Source: a virus
Strand: one strand, 5' to 3'
Length of the DNA: 41,048 bases
IMG/VR virus record: IMGVR_UViG_3300037042_001541
Location: 1 to 41,048 of that record
The stretch's first letter is position 1; the number at the start of each line of letters is the position of its first letter. The translations under genes and the position numbers were made by a program. This document shows, piece by piece, positions 29,977 to 38,036 of this stretch. The notes under the pieces are model-generated. The model was not told where the DNA came from. It saw nothing but the letters and a program-made list of their open reading frames with translations, and made no database searches.

Positions 29977-30120
29977 TCACATTCTCCTGCGTTCAGTAAA
30001 GGAACGCAACCGAATCAAGTTTATATCAACCGCAGGGGTCGGCGGAATAACGCCGCCACCCCAAGAGTCGCCCCATGAGGTAGCCCAAGAGTTACCCCAA
30101 GTCTTAAAAAGGAAACCCAT
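29977..30120 (-). CDS. Small Trp/Gly-repeat protein, 47 aa
   Basis: ATG 30120 shares one base with the upstream TAA and the frame stops at TGA 29977-29979, just before the next gene. The N-terminal half has three spaced copies of a W-G-x-S-like repeat (KTWGNSWATSWGDSWGGG), then a Pro turn and a basic end. Short proteins with similar aromatic/Gly repeats occur in phage structural clusters and are usually missed. The ribosome binding site is weak. Confidence 0.55.
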   Translation of the reverse strand: MGFLFKTWGNSWATSWGDSWGGGVIPPTPAVDINLIRLRSFTERRRM

Positions 30121-30641
30121 TACAGCGGCCCCCATTCGTTACCGGCAGCGCCCGTACCCACCACCTGAACGTTATTGACGTACTGGATGTTGGCGTCGAC
30201 CTGACCGGCCACCGTAAAGGCCAGCGAGTCGGTCTTGGCCTTCACCGCCGTCAAATCAGCCGACGTAGCAAGACCCGACTGAATCTCTGTAACGGCGCTT
30301 GTTGCAAGGCTTGTTGCCGTGATGGCATCGGTGCCAAGGCTGGAAACCGTGACCGAATCGCCAGGAAGCGAAGCGTAGACCTGTTCGCGCAAATCAATAG
30401 GATCGGCGCTTGTCGCCGTGATGTGCAGCACCAGATCCCCGAGGGTGTTTGTATTTGTGGTCGTCAAGCTGACTGAATACCAACCGTCGCCACGCTCAGT
30501 GACCGTAGGCGAAATGCTGGCAAACGCCCCGCCATCTTTGCTGGCGGTGATTGAAAGCGTAGCCCCCGTCAGACCCGTAACATGGTCACTTGAAGCGGTC
30601 AGGAAGACCATCAAATTCCGCGCTGTGTTTTGCTTGAGCAT
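30120..30641 (-). CDS. Virion structural protein, 173 aa
   Basis: The first 80 residues (LKQNTARNLMVFLTASSDHV, TGATLSITASKDGGAF, TVTERGDGWYSVSLTT) form an Ig-like beta domain that is widespread in phage virion proteins. The C-terminal part is helical and Ala/Thr-rich, ending in VQVVGTGAAGNEWGPL, a likely oligomerisation or attachment peptide. It lies downstream of the 472-aa structural protein with three bases between them. Confidence 0.75.
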   Translation of the reverse strand: MLKQNTARNLMVFLTASSDHVTGLTGATLSITASKDGGAFASISPTVTERGDGWYSVSLTTTNTNTLGDLVLHITATSADPIDLREQVYASLPGDSVTVSSLGTDAITATSLATSAVTEIQSGLATSADLTAVKAKTDSLAFTVAGQVDANIQYVNNVQVVGTGAAGNEWGPL

Positions 30642-30644
30642 GAT

Positions 30645-32063
30645 TTACCCCTTGTTCACAACGCGGGACTTGCTGTACGTGTTACCACCACCGCCAGCGG
30701 CATACGTGCCCGTAAACTCGGTTCCGTTGGCACCATAGGATACACCAAGTTTCACATCAGCCTCGATTGGCTGTTCAAGTGTGCCGGTGTAATCGTTCCC
30801 GTTAGGCCCGAAAACTACGCCCTGATCGACATCGCCGACCGGCGGGTAGGTGCCGCTCACGGTCGGCGGGTAGTGCAGCAGCACCGCCTCAATGTCGAAG
30901 TTGATGAAGGTTGAGGTGTTGCCGATGGCCTGTGTGCCGCCTGACGCGACATCTCGACCGGCAATAAGGCCAAGACCATCACCCGGCTTGATGATGATGC
31001 CCTTGCCCGGCTCGGCGCTAAAGAGCAGGTCATCGTCCATCGTGCCGGTACGCATACCGGGAACCTCACCGATAGCGCGAAAATCCTGCGCTCGGGTGGA
31101 GCGTGATAATGTCCCGGCGTCGATTTGCGCTCTGTTCCATGCCTGAAGCATGGTTACAGCTCCGTTATAGGTCAGGCCGTGCGTCTGGTAGTAATCCGCC
31201 TGCCACTCGCCTGCGATGACCGGCTGGAACGAGCCGCCGACCACCTGCAACGCAGACGGTACGGACTTGGATGTATCTGGGCGAATCGGCGTCACCGTGC
31301 CGCCACCGAGCGCGACGCCGGCAATCCGGCAAAGCCGCAGCGCGGGGGTTACCACAGCCTCGCCGTCCATCGGCAGCACCCAAAGGCGAACCGCAAGAAC
31401 CACGCCCGAGCCGCTACCGTTGAAGATGGCGAAAACTGCCTCATCCAATCGGCGGTCTGTTGATAGGTCAACCGAGCGGCAAATGTAAGTTGCGCCGGTC
31501 GTTGTGTTTGTGACCACCGCCGCCGTCTGCATGGAGTGCTGGGTGCCGTAGGCGTCTTGGAACAAACCAACGCCCTGCCCTTCACGCAGGATAATCGGCT
31601 CGACATTCACACTCTCGCCGCCGCGAAAAATGTCGGCGAAGTGCGACTTCTGATGGCTGACCATCGACCCGCCGTAGGTCGCAGACGAGAACTGGGAGTT
31701 GCTGGCGGTTAACGAATAGGCAGGCGAATCCGCGATGCGCCGAAAAATGTCGGTTGCCGTCACGCTGTCGGGATTGTTGCGAACAAGGACTTGCGCCGGG
31801 AGCGCAGAATCAGCCGTGTCCATGCGGATCGGCGTGATGCTATCCCCGCCAGTCAGCGCGGTGATGCGCTTGATGGACAGACTGCCGGGCTTGCCTATCG
31901 CAGCGGTGTTGTTCGACAGCGGCGCAGACGGCGATACCCGCAGCGACACCAGCTCAAAATACCGCCGCTCGTCCGCAGTCTCGGTGTTGAAGATGCCGAG
32001 GAGGCCATCCTCCAACGGACGGACATCGACGGCATCGAGCTTCAGATACAGCGTTTCAGCCAT
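30645..32063 (-). CDS. Large virion structural protein, 472 aa, with repeated beta module
   Basis: Two internal segments carry a repeated pattern: RITALTGGDSITPIRMDTADSA then TATDIFRR near residues 66-110, and RIAGVALGGGTVTPIRPDTSKS near 246-268. The same pattern is in the 173-aa protein at 32248-32769. The C-terminal part has two short repeats (QGVVFGPNGNDYTGTLE and KLGVSYGANGTEFTGTY), a known phage-protein tail repeat. The protein probably forms part of the virion surface. Its start overlaps the zinc-ribbon gene by eight bases. Confidence 0.75.
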   Translation of the reverse strand: MAETLYLKLDAVDVRPLEDGLLGIFNTETADERRYFELVSLRVSPSAPLSNNTAAIGKPGSLSIKRITALTGGDSITPIRMDTADSALPAQVLVRNNPDSVTATDIFRRIADSPAYSLTASNSQFSSATYGGSMVSHQKSHFADIFRGGESVNVEPIILREGQGVGLFQDAYGTQHSMQTAAVVTNTTTGATYICRSVDLSTDRRLDEAVFAIFNGSGSGVVLAVRLWVLPMDGEAVVTPALRLCRIAGVALGGGTVTPIRPDTSKSVPSALQVVGGSFQPVIAGEWQADYYQTHGLTYNGAVTMLQAWNRAQIDAGTLSRSTRAQDFRAIGEVPGMRTGTMDDDLLFSAEPGKGIIIKPGDGLGLIAGRDVASGGTQAIGNTSTFINFDIEAVLLHYPPTVSGTYPPVGDVDQGVVFGPNGNDYTGTLEQPIEADVKLGVSYGANGTEFTGTYAAGGGGNTYSKSRVVNKG

Positions 32064-32244
32064 CGGGCGGCGCCTCGTCTACAACATCAAAGCGCGAGTA
32101 GCGGTCGAGCACACCGCAACCGGGACAGCGGACAGGCGGGGAGGTGTTGCCCTGCCCGCCGTTGATGTCCTGCTCGACACGCTCGGCCAGTTCGCCCGAC
32201 ACGACCCACTCATGCCCGCAGGTGAGATGTCGGAGCGTAGCCAT
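32056..32244 (-). CDS. Zinc-ribbon protein, 62 aa
   Basis: The protein has C9 and H11 in LTCGHEW and C40/C43 in RCPGCG, a four-ligand zinc ribbon. It has no other domain. It lies between two related virion genes, overlapping the downstream one. It could be a small nucleic-acid-binding or folding factor; function is not clear. Confidence 0.7.
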   Translation of the reverse strand: MATLRHLTCGHEWVVSGELAERVEQDINGGQGNTSPPVRCPGCGVLDRYSRFDVVDEAPPDG

Positions 32245-32247
32245 GAG

Positions 32248-32769
32248 TCAGGTCGCCGCGTCGGTAAATTCGATTTCGAGGTCAGCCGTGCCGACCGCCG
32301 AAGAACCGGAATGGAACAGTTGTACACCTTCCGAAGCGCGGGCTGTGACGGGTTCCACGTTGGTGTCGCCGTAGCCCGCGTTCCAAATCTCAGCGAAAGG
32401 GACAAGCGTCAGCCAGTTGGCCTGCGTCGTGCCGCCGACAATCGGCTCTTCGTTGACAAACAAGAAACGACGGAAAATGTCCGTACCCGTCACCGTGCGG
32501 TTTGTGCCGCAAGTCGTGTTCGCGTCAAGTGCCGACGAGTTGGTGTCGTGCTTGACCGGAGTCACCGCCGTGCCGCCCGATGCCGCCGTGATGCGCCGCA
32601 CCTGACCGGTCGTGATGACACCCGTCACCGCCGCCGTGCCGTTGTTGAACCAGTACATGCGATATGCGCGGATAACCCGCGCCGTGCCGGTTGCGTTGAA
32701 CACATCGAGCATATCTTTTGCCGATGCGTAGGCGATAGCACCGCCCGTTGCTCTCCAAGTCGCTGCCAT
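32248..32769 (-). CDS. Virion structural protein, 173 aa, shares module with 472-aa protein
   Basis: The segment GQVRRITAASGGTAVTPVKH, DT.SSALDA and VTGTDIFRRF (about 54-102) is clearly the same motif as in the 472-residue protein downstream. The N-terminus (WRATGGAIAYASAKDMLDVF) is typical of phage proteins of this set. It is probably a structural paralogue, maybe forming a heteromer with the larger protein. Confidence 0.72.
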   Translation of the reverse strand: MAATWRATGGAIAYASAKDMLDVFNATGTARVIRAYRMYWFNNGTAAVTGVITTGQVRRITAASGGTAVTPVKHDTNSSALDANTTCGTNRTVTGTDIFRRFLFVNEEPIVGGTTQANWLTLVPFAEIWNAGYGDTNVEPVTARASEGVQLFHSGSSAVGTADLEIEFTDAAT

Positions 32770-32772
32770 GTC

Positions 32773-33072
32773 TTATGCTCCTAAAGTGATGATTTTGCCC
32801 GTGCCTTGCGTAGCGCGGAACACTTCTATCTCGCCCGATCCGTCCATCTGCGGCCCCGCCGCCCATTGCTGAACCTTGCCGTCATGCAACGCCTTCACGC
32901 TTGCATCAAGGTCATCCCGCGTGTCCCCCGCCTCAAGGCCAAGCCGCCGTGCGGACTGTACCTTTAGCATGAAATCAGCACACCGCTTGACTGCCCACGC
33001 GGGCACGGGCGTCTCAGTTCTGAGAAGCCACGAACCCAAAGCCGGTCGCCATTCCATCGCGGGTTGTTTCAA
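32773..33072 (-). CDS. Hypothetical phage protein, 99 aa
   Basis: I place the start at TTG 33072, in a TTGA overlap with the upstream stop and with GAGG nine bases before; ATG 33057 is the alternative and lacks a ribosome binding site. The product has an N-terminal helix (WAVKRCADFMLKVQSARRLG) and ends in a stretch EIEVFRATQGTGKIITLGA. No family is recognised. It may belong to the head completion or fibre attachment set. Confidence 0.6.
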   Translation of the reverse strand: MKQPAMEWRPALGSWLLRTETPVPAWAVKRCADFMLKVQSARRLGLEAGDTRDDLDASVKALHDGKVQQWAAGPQMDGSGEIEVFRATQGTGKIITLGA

Positions 33073-33431
33073 GCCAAAAACCTCAACTTGTAGATAGTGG
33101 AAAGGTACAGCCCGACGATTTCGTCGATGATGTTCTGAATGGGCGAATCGTCCTTCTCGCAAACCTCGTAACGCGACTTTTCAACCGCCGCCAACGACTC
33201 CTGCAAAAACTCCAAGACGTTGCTCGTCTTGCGAACCGCTGGCACGGGGATGGCGCCCATCAGCCCATGCCGACCCTGATAGGCTTCGGCAAACTGATCG
33301 GCCAAGTCAATTATACCATCGTAGAAGCCCTGCAACGCTACGTGCTTGGCGTAGTTGCGGGTGTTCAGATGCACCGAATGGGCGACATTACGGGCGAGGA
33401 ACAGATGGCCTACGAACTCGTTGGCTTTCAT
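33069..33431 (-). CDS. Dps/ferritin-like helical protein (DUF5856-like)
   Basis: The 120-residue protein is all-helical with an arrangement close to Dps/ferritin ferroxidase sites: H18, H21, H30, then D45 and E49 (FYDGIIDLADQFAEAYQG). In Dps the spacing between the second His and Asp is also 15 residues and Asp to Glu is four. It is short compared with Dps (about 160-180 residues). Phages have related proteins of unknown role. It sits between portal and structural genes. Confidence 0.6.
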   Translation of the reverse strand: MKANEFVGHLFLARNVAHSVHLNTRNYAKHVALQGFYDGIIDLADQFAEAYQGRHGLMGAIPVPAVRKTSNVLEFLQESLAAVEKSRYEVCEKDDSPIQNIIDEIVGLYLSTIYKLRFLA

Positions 33432-35518
33432 GGCTCGCTCATCCCAAGCGGCGGCATATCAGCAGACGGCGCCACCAAGTCCCCAGAGGACAGCATCCCG
33501 CTGATGGTGCCCATCACAATGTCCTGAATCTGCTCCTCGGACATCGCCGGTTGCATCGCGCTGATGCGCTTCGTCTCCGCATCAAACGCCTTGATCTTGG
33601 CTTCCGTCTCCTTAATGTCCAGCTCACGCGCTTCCATCGAGTCCTGCACCTTCATCAACATCTGGTGCATAGCCTCCATCTCCTGCGCCATCGCCTGCAT
33701 CTGCTGGTTCGCCGCCGCAAGCGCCGGGTCATCATCGTCAGCCAAGAGCTTCGGATCGACCATCTTCTTGAGCCGCTTGGCAATCTCCTGCGCTCCCGGC
33801 CAGTCCATGTTCTTGACGAACAGGTCGCCAGCCACAGCCCACAGCTCGGGGTTGCCCTGAAGAATCTGCGCCATCGCCTCCATGGCCTCCTGGCGTTGCG
33901 TCATATACGACGGGCCAGTGGTGACGCGGACATCGTACCGGCCAACGCCCAAGTTGTAGATGCGCTCGATGACATTGCCCGATTCGTCTTGAATCTTGCG
34001 AACCGGCTCCTGCTGCATGGGGTCAACCTTGACCCGCTTGACTTCCTCGTCAATGCCGATGACCCGCGCCACGCGCTGCGTGTCGTAGATCTTGGGGATA
34101 AGGTCAACGAGCTGGCGCGTGACATAGCGAACGGCCCTAGCCCGGTTGTCTACATAATGGTATGTGCCGGTGTCGCCTTGCTTTTCACGCGCCAGAATGG
34201 CCCTGCCCGAACGCTCGTTGGACGCAGCGCCAAGGCTAGAGTCATAGATCCCCGTTGTCGTTTTGATGTCCTCGGCGGCGCCTGCCTTCGCGGCAATCAG
34301 CCCGTGCTGCACCATCGGCGGCTCGGCGCGCTTCGGCAGCGGCAGCACGCTGCCCTGCCCGTCGGTGACATCTGGATTCACTTCCAAGTACGGCCAGTTC
34401 TGCGTGTTCGCAGACTTCCACTGTTGCTCGTACCCCTCAAACTGTCCGCCGTAGCCGATAAACGGCGCCTTGGGCGCCAAGGCCAGCATCTCGGCCTCTT
34501 GGCTCACCCAGTAGTTGTACATCCGCTGCGCGTCCTTGGCGTTACGCACAAGGCCCGAGACATACAACCGGCCATCAACCTCAAACTCGTTGCCGACGAC
34601 ACGCACGACCGGAATCCACTTCCCAGGCCATACCTGCTTCTCCAGCACCTCCGCGCCGTTGGTTTTGCACCACATGATGGTGCAGACATCCACTTCGCGG
34701 GTGCGAACGACCGGCAAACCCATAGCTTCGGCCATCTTGGCCTCTTGCGAGTCGGCGTATGCCGTGCTGCCGTCGGGGTACAGATTTAGTGTCTTTGGCG
34801 AGTAATCCTTGTAGAAATACTCCGCAACACGCACCGTGTCCTTGCCGATCCACGCCGAGAGCGCCCCATCGCCGACACCGCGCTGCATCCAAACCGAAAC
34901 CGGATCGGCTTTCGGGAACGCACGCTCAAAGTCGTCATGCGACATATCCTCGGTGATGAAGCACCACTCCGCATCCTCGCCGCAAGGGTCTTGGATGGTG
35001 GGATCCATGTAGACGCTGAACGAGTTGCGGATGCGCCCGATGAGCAGGTCTTGGTCAAAGCTCGCATCGTCGCAATACTTCGTCAGCACACGGATGTAGC
35101 CCTCGCCGTAGGCTACTTGGTTGTCGCAAGCGGTGTCGTAGGCGACATCAGCGTTTGAGATGTACTCGATGTGCTTGATGATGCCGTCGAATATCTCCGC
35201 CACCTCGCCGTCGGCTTTGTCATCCACCGGGATGACCTTGCCCATCGGGCGGTTCTGCCGCTGCTCGTTCGTGACCTGGCGGATGTGCTGCGGGAGCTTG
35301 TTGATGGTCAAGCAAGGCCGCGCCGCAACCGTCTGTCCCTGCACCGAGCCGCGAGTCGCCAGCACGTCCTGCGGCCACTGCCACTGGTTGTCCGGCGACC
35401 CCGCCATGAAGCGTAGGTCATCCAGCTCGTCCTCGCGGCTGTCGCTGTAAGCCGACAGCGCCAAGGTCATGCGCTGACGGGCGATGCCAAGAATCTTCTC
35501 GTTTTCGTCCTTGGCCAT
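33428..35518 (-). CDS. Portal protein, P22-like
   Basis: The 696-residue protein has the length and segments of P22-type portals: ALSAYSDSREDELDDLRFMA near the N-terminus, RPCLTINKLPQHIRQVTNEQRQ (about 67-88), and later VDDKADGEVAEIFDGIIKHI. The C-terminal region from about 610 is helical and Gln/Met/Glu-rich (the barrel). It forms the dodecameric DNA channel. ATG 35518 is preferred, in a TGATG overlap with terminase. Confidence 0.92.
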   Translation of the reverse strand: MAKDENEKILGIARQRMTLALSAYSDSREDELDDLRFMAGSPDNQWQWPQDVLATRGSVQGQTVAARPCLTINKLPQHIRQVTNEQRQNRPMGKVIPVDDKADGEVAEIFDGIIKHIEYISNADVAYDTACDNQVAYGEGYIRVLTKYCDDASFDQDLLIGRIRNSFSVYMDPTIQDPCGEDAEWCFITEDMSHDDFERAFPKADPVSVWMQRGVGDGALSAWIGKDTVRVAEYFYKDYSPKTLNLYPDGSTAYADSQEAKMAEAMGLPVVRTREVDVCTIMWCKTNGAEVLEKQVWPGKWIPVVRVVGNEFEVDGRLYVSGLVRNAKDAQRMYNYWVSQEAEMLALAPKAPFIGYGGQFEGYEQQWKSANTQNWPYLEVNPDVTDGQGSVLPLPKRAEPPMVQHGLIAAKAGAAEDIKTTTGIYDSSLGAASNERSGRAILAREKQGDTGTYHYVDNRARAVRYVTRQLVDLIPKIYDTQRVARVIGIDEEVKRVKVDPMQQEPVRKIQDESGNVIERIYNLGVGRYDVRVTTGPSYMTQRQEAMEAMAQILQGNPELWAVAGDLFVKNMDWPGAQEIAKRLKKMVDPKLLADDDDPALAAANQQMQAMAQEMEAMHQMLMKVQDSMEARELDIKETEAKIKAFDAETKRISAMQPAMSEEQIQDIVMGTISGMLSSGDLVAPSADMPPLGMSEP

Positions 35519-37044
35519 CAGGCGCTCATCCAACTGCTGTTGACACCGCCGCCTTCCTGCATCGTCACGCGCCGCGCAAGGGGCCGCGACTCGCGGTGCG
35601 CGAGCGGGTAGGCGAACGTGACGGCGATAGCGTCGGCTGCGTCAGGGGACGCCAACCCGCGTGCCTTCATGTCTTTTTTGCTCTCCAACTGGATCGCTCC
35701 GGCTGAGTTGAACTTCTGGTGGGGGCCGACCAAATCGGCCTTCAGCGTCCGATCCGGCGGTAAATGCGCGCTCTGGAGCCATGCTTTCATGTCCGCCCAC
35801 ATCTCCGTGCGCTTGTTCTGCCAAGCCGCAGGGTTACGGGACTTCCAACCGAAGTTGACTCCGCGAACTTTATACCTCTGCTCCTTCAATCGGTCAAGGA
35901 TGCCGTAACCCAAGCCGCCCTCGTCAATCACCGTCATCACCGGCTGGTACTGCTCCATGGCGTCAATTACCCGCCCCACCGTCGCCATTGTGTCCTCGCC
36001 CCGGTAGCGGTGGATGGCGATGATATCGCGCCCCTGCCGCACGGCGATGACCGTAGAGTCGGCGCCGCTTCGCGCCGGGTCTACTCCGATGACCCTAGGA
36101 GCCGTCTCGTCCTTGAAACGAGGTCGAGCCACAGCCTCGTCCACCAGCCGGGGGCTGATGAACTGGTCTTCTCCGTCGCCGGGGAACTCCCCGTAGACTT
36201 CAACCCGGGCTTGGGGGCTGTCGGGGCCGTATTCGGCGATGATTTGCTCGTAGACCGCCTTGTCGGTGTCTTCGACGGTGCGCGAGTCAATGTTTTGCGT
36301 GCGCCAGAAGTCCCTTTTTGCGTTGAAACACTCATAGAAGTAGCCCTCCGGCCTTCGCGGGTTAGAAAATGCAAACCAAAAGCGATTTGGCGTGTTTTCG
36401 GTGAAAAATCCCGATGTCACCGCCCAAATCGAGTCAGGAATACCGCTCGCCTCGTCGAAAACGACGAGAACACCATCGAAATTGTGAACTCCGGCGTAGG
36501 CATCGGGGTTTTCCTCGCTCCACAAGCGCCCCTCCACGCTCCAGTAGCGCGTACCCTTCTTCAGATCCTTCTCCACCAGCTCCGCCAACCACTTCGCAGG
36601 CATCACCCGAGTGGCCGACACCTCATACCAGTGGCTATTGAGCAAAAGCGCGAGCCACTTTGTGATTTCCGCCCAGGTAATCGAGCGCAACTGCGACTCG
36701 CTGTTAGCCGAAACGATGGTCGTGGAGCCAATCCGCGTGGTCAACATCCACAGCACGATCCAACTGACCAACGCCGACTTGCCAATGCCACGGCCCGAAG
36801 CCGTCGCCATCCGCATCACCTCGTAGTTGGTGAGCGTCCTGTTCTTGGCAATCTGCGCCGCGATGTCCCGCAGCACCTTGCGCTGCCACCGCCTCGGCCC
36901 CTTGAAGTGTTCCAACGGCGTCCCCGCCTGCCCCCACGGAAAGGCAAACAGCACGAACGCTTCGGGGTCATCCTTGATGGCGGGCGACCATAGCCGCGCC
37001 ATCAGTTCTTCTTCCTCTTGGGCGCTGTAGATGGGTAGTTGCAT
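35518..37044 (-). CDS. Terminase large subunit
   Basis: The 508-residue packaging motor has an ATPase domain with Walker A ASGRGIGKS (82-90) and Walker B VLVVFDEAS (D197, E198), and a C-terminal RNase H-like nuclease with acidic residues in GVDPARSG (D322), VIDEGG (D374) and SPDAADA (D468, D471). It cuts and translocates DNA into the prohead. It overlaps the small subunit by TGATG, and circular assembly of the genome suggests headful cutting. Confidence 0.95.
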   Translation of the reverse strand: MQLPIYSAQEEEELMARLWSPAIKDDPEAFVLFAFPWGQAGTPLEHFKGPRRWQRKVLRDIAAQIAKNRTLTNYEVMRMATASGRGIGKSALVSWIVLWMLTTRIGSTTIVSANSESQLRSITWAEITKWLALLLNSHWYEVSATRVMPAKWLAELVEKDLKKGTRYWSVEGRLWSEENPDAYAGVHNFDGVLVVFDEASGIPDSIWAVTSGFFTENTPNRFWFAFSNPRRPEGYFYECFNAKRDFWRTQNIDSRTVEDTDKAVYEQIIAEYGPDSPQARVEVYGEFPGDGEDQFISPRLVDEAVARPRFKDETAPRVIGVDPARSGADSTVIAVRQGRDIIAIHRYRGEDTMATVGRVIDAMEQYQPVMTVIDEGGLGYGILDRLKEQRYKVRGVNFGWKSRNPAAWQNKRTEMWADMKAWLQSAHLPPDRTLKADLVGPHQKFNSAGAIQLESKKDMKARGLASPDAADAIAVTFAYPLAHRESRPLARRVTMQEGGGVNSSWMSA

Positions 37045-37508
37045 CAGCGTGCGCCCTCCGGCACAACCTCAAGCGCCGCTACACGGCTCTCCGCCGCAGC
37101 ATACCCTAGCGCCGTCGGTAACGCCTTACCCTCTATCACGCGCCCTTGCGCCGCCGCCAGCGCGCCTGTAATGCTGATCTGCTGCGTCACATCGACCTGA
37201 ACCTGCTGCTTGGCTACCCAGCCATGCACGTTCTGCAAGATCGCAAGCGCCGCCTTGGCGTCACCCTCACGCGCCGCCTTGTGCAACAAGCCAGAAACCG
37301 CTAGCTCACTGTCCGCACGGCCCTTCTCTTCGGCCATCCGAACCAACGGGTCTAGCTCACACAAGCGCCGATACTCCACCGGCAACATCCCCGCAGCCAA
37401 GGCCAGGTTGTCACCCCGTAGCCCCAGGCTTGCAGCGTCATACACCGCCTGCAACCGAACCTCAGTCGCACGCAACTCCCGTACCGTCAACGGCAACGAC
37501 TTGAACAT
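37044..37508 (-). CDS. Terminase small subunit
   Basis: The 154-residue protein lies directly before the large subunit. It is helical with an N-terminal helix-turn-helix-like part (LRATEVRLQAVYDAASLGLR, GDNLALAAGMLPVEYRRLCE), a central coiled-coil (SGLLHKAAREGDAKAALAIL then QNVHGWVAKQQVQVDVTQQI), and a C-terminal segment, as in phage small terminases that recognise the packaging site. The first gene of the late operon; it begins 24 bases downstream of a tandem repeat (37533-37586). Confidence 0.85.
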   Translation of the reverse strand: MFKSLPLTVRELRATEVRLQAVYDAASLGLRGDNLALAAGMLPVEYRRLCELDPLVRMAEEKGRADSELAVSGLLHKAAREGDAKAALAILQNVHGWVAKQQVQVDVTQQISITGALAAAQGRVIEGKALPTALGYAAAESRVAALEVVPEGAR

Positions 37509-37532
37509 GGGGCAAACCTAGCACACATCTTT

Positions 37533-37586
37533 AGCCGTAAGCAAATGGCTTGTGGCTTCGAGCCGTAAGCAAATGGCTTGTGGCTT
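37533..37586. repeat. Tandem 26-bp direct repeat upstream of terminase, each unit dyad-symmetric
   Basis: Two exact 26-base copies lie at 37533-37558 and 37561-37586 (period 28 bp). Each is an imperfect palindrome of the form AGCC-N3-AGC-N5-GCT-N3-GGCT on the minus strand. The location, 25 bases from the terminase small-subunit start, suits an operator pair or a packaging recognition site. Confidence 0.85.
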
Positions 37587-37772
37587 TTTGCTGGGGGTAA
37601 AAAAATTTCTCACGGCCCCACCGTAACAGTAATGACGTTTGCGTTGGCCCTACCCGGGGGCAGGGGGTGCCTGGTCGATGCTGTGGCAAAAAGGCAACGG
37701 CTGTGGCCTGGCCGCCACAAGCTGCGATCCGTTAGGTGTGGGCAGTCTGCTAGGGGCTAGCGACTGTCAGCC

Positions 37773-37835
37773 GACAGCCGACAGCCGACAGCCGACAGCC
37801 GACAGCCGACAGCCGACAGCCGACAGCCGACAGCC
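37773..37835. repeat. Nine tandem GACAGCC heptamers
   Basis: The heptamer GACAGCC is repeated nine times without error over 63 bases, preceded by one degenerate unit (TGTCAGCC). Open frames across it are only products of the repeat. It borders the iteron array and may be part of the origin or a length-variable spacer. Confidence 0.95.
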
Positions 37836-38003
37836 TCTAGCCGTAGGTTGTGGGCAATGTGGGCTATTCGTTTTAGATTGCCCACATTGCCCACACATAG
37901 CATCCGGCGTGGGCTTGAGGCATACGGCGTGGGCCATGTGGGCAATGTGGGCATAGCCCACAAAGTCGCAGCGCGTCGACGGCGCGAGTCCAACATGTGC
38001 TAG

Positions 38004-38012
38004 TTATCCACA
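38004..38012 (+). promoter_or_regulatory. DnaA box, perfect consensus
   Basis: TTATCCACA is an exact match to the bacterial DnaA box consensus (TTATNCACA). It lies in the gap between iteron clusters, five bases before a LexA box, so host DnaA may help to open the origin. Confidence 0.7.
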
Positions 38013-38016
38013 GGCA

Positions 38017-38036
38017 TACTGTATGCGTATACAGTA
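38017..38036. promoter_or_regulatory. LexA (SOS) box-like palindrome
   Basis: TACTGTATGCGTATACAGTA is a perfect 8-bp-arm palindrome with CTG-N10-CAG spacing. It agrees with the E. coli LexA consensus (CTGT-N8-ACAG, flanked by TA) at every defined base. It lies inside the candidate origin. Confidence 0.7.

Noticed and set aside
33551-34789. 412-codon rightward open frame opposite the portal gene
   Set aside because: The Leu/Arg/His-rich product is the shadow of a conserved portal gene in GC-rich DNA.
35764-36993. 409-codon rightward open frame opposite terminase
   Set aside because: It lies opposite the Walker and nuclease motifs of terminase, and its Arg/Pro-rich product shows no domain.
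37639-37996. Open frames in both directions over the heptamer repeats, with ADSRQPT-type repeats
   Set aside because: They are products of a 7-bp repeat that leaves all frames open; no ribosome binding site, and the region is a control region.
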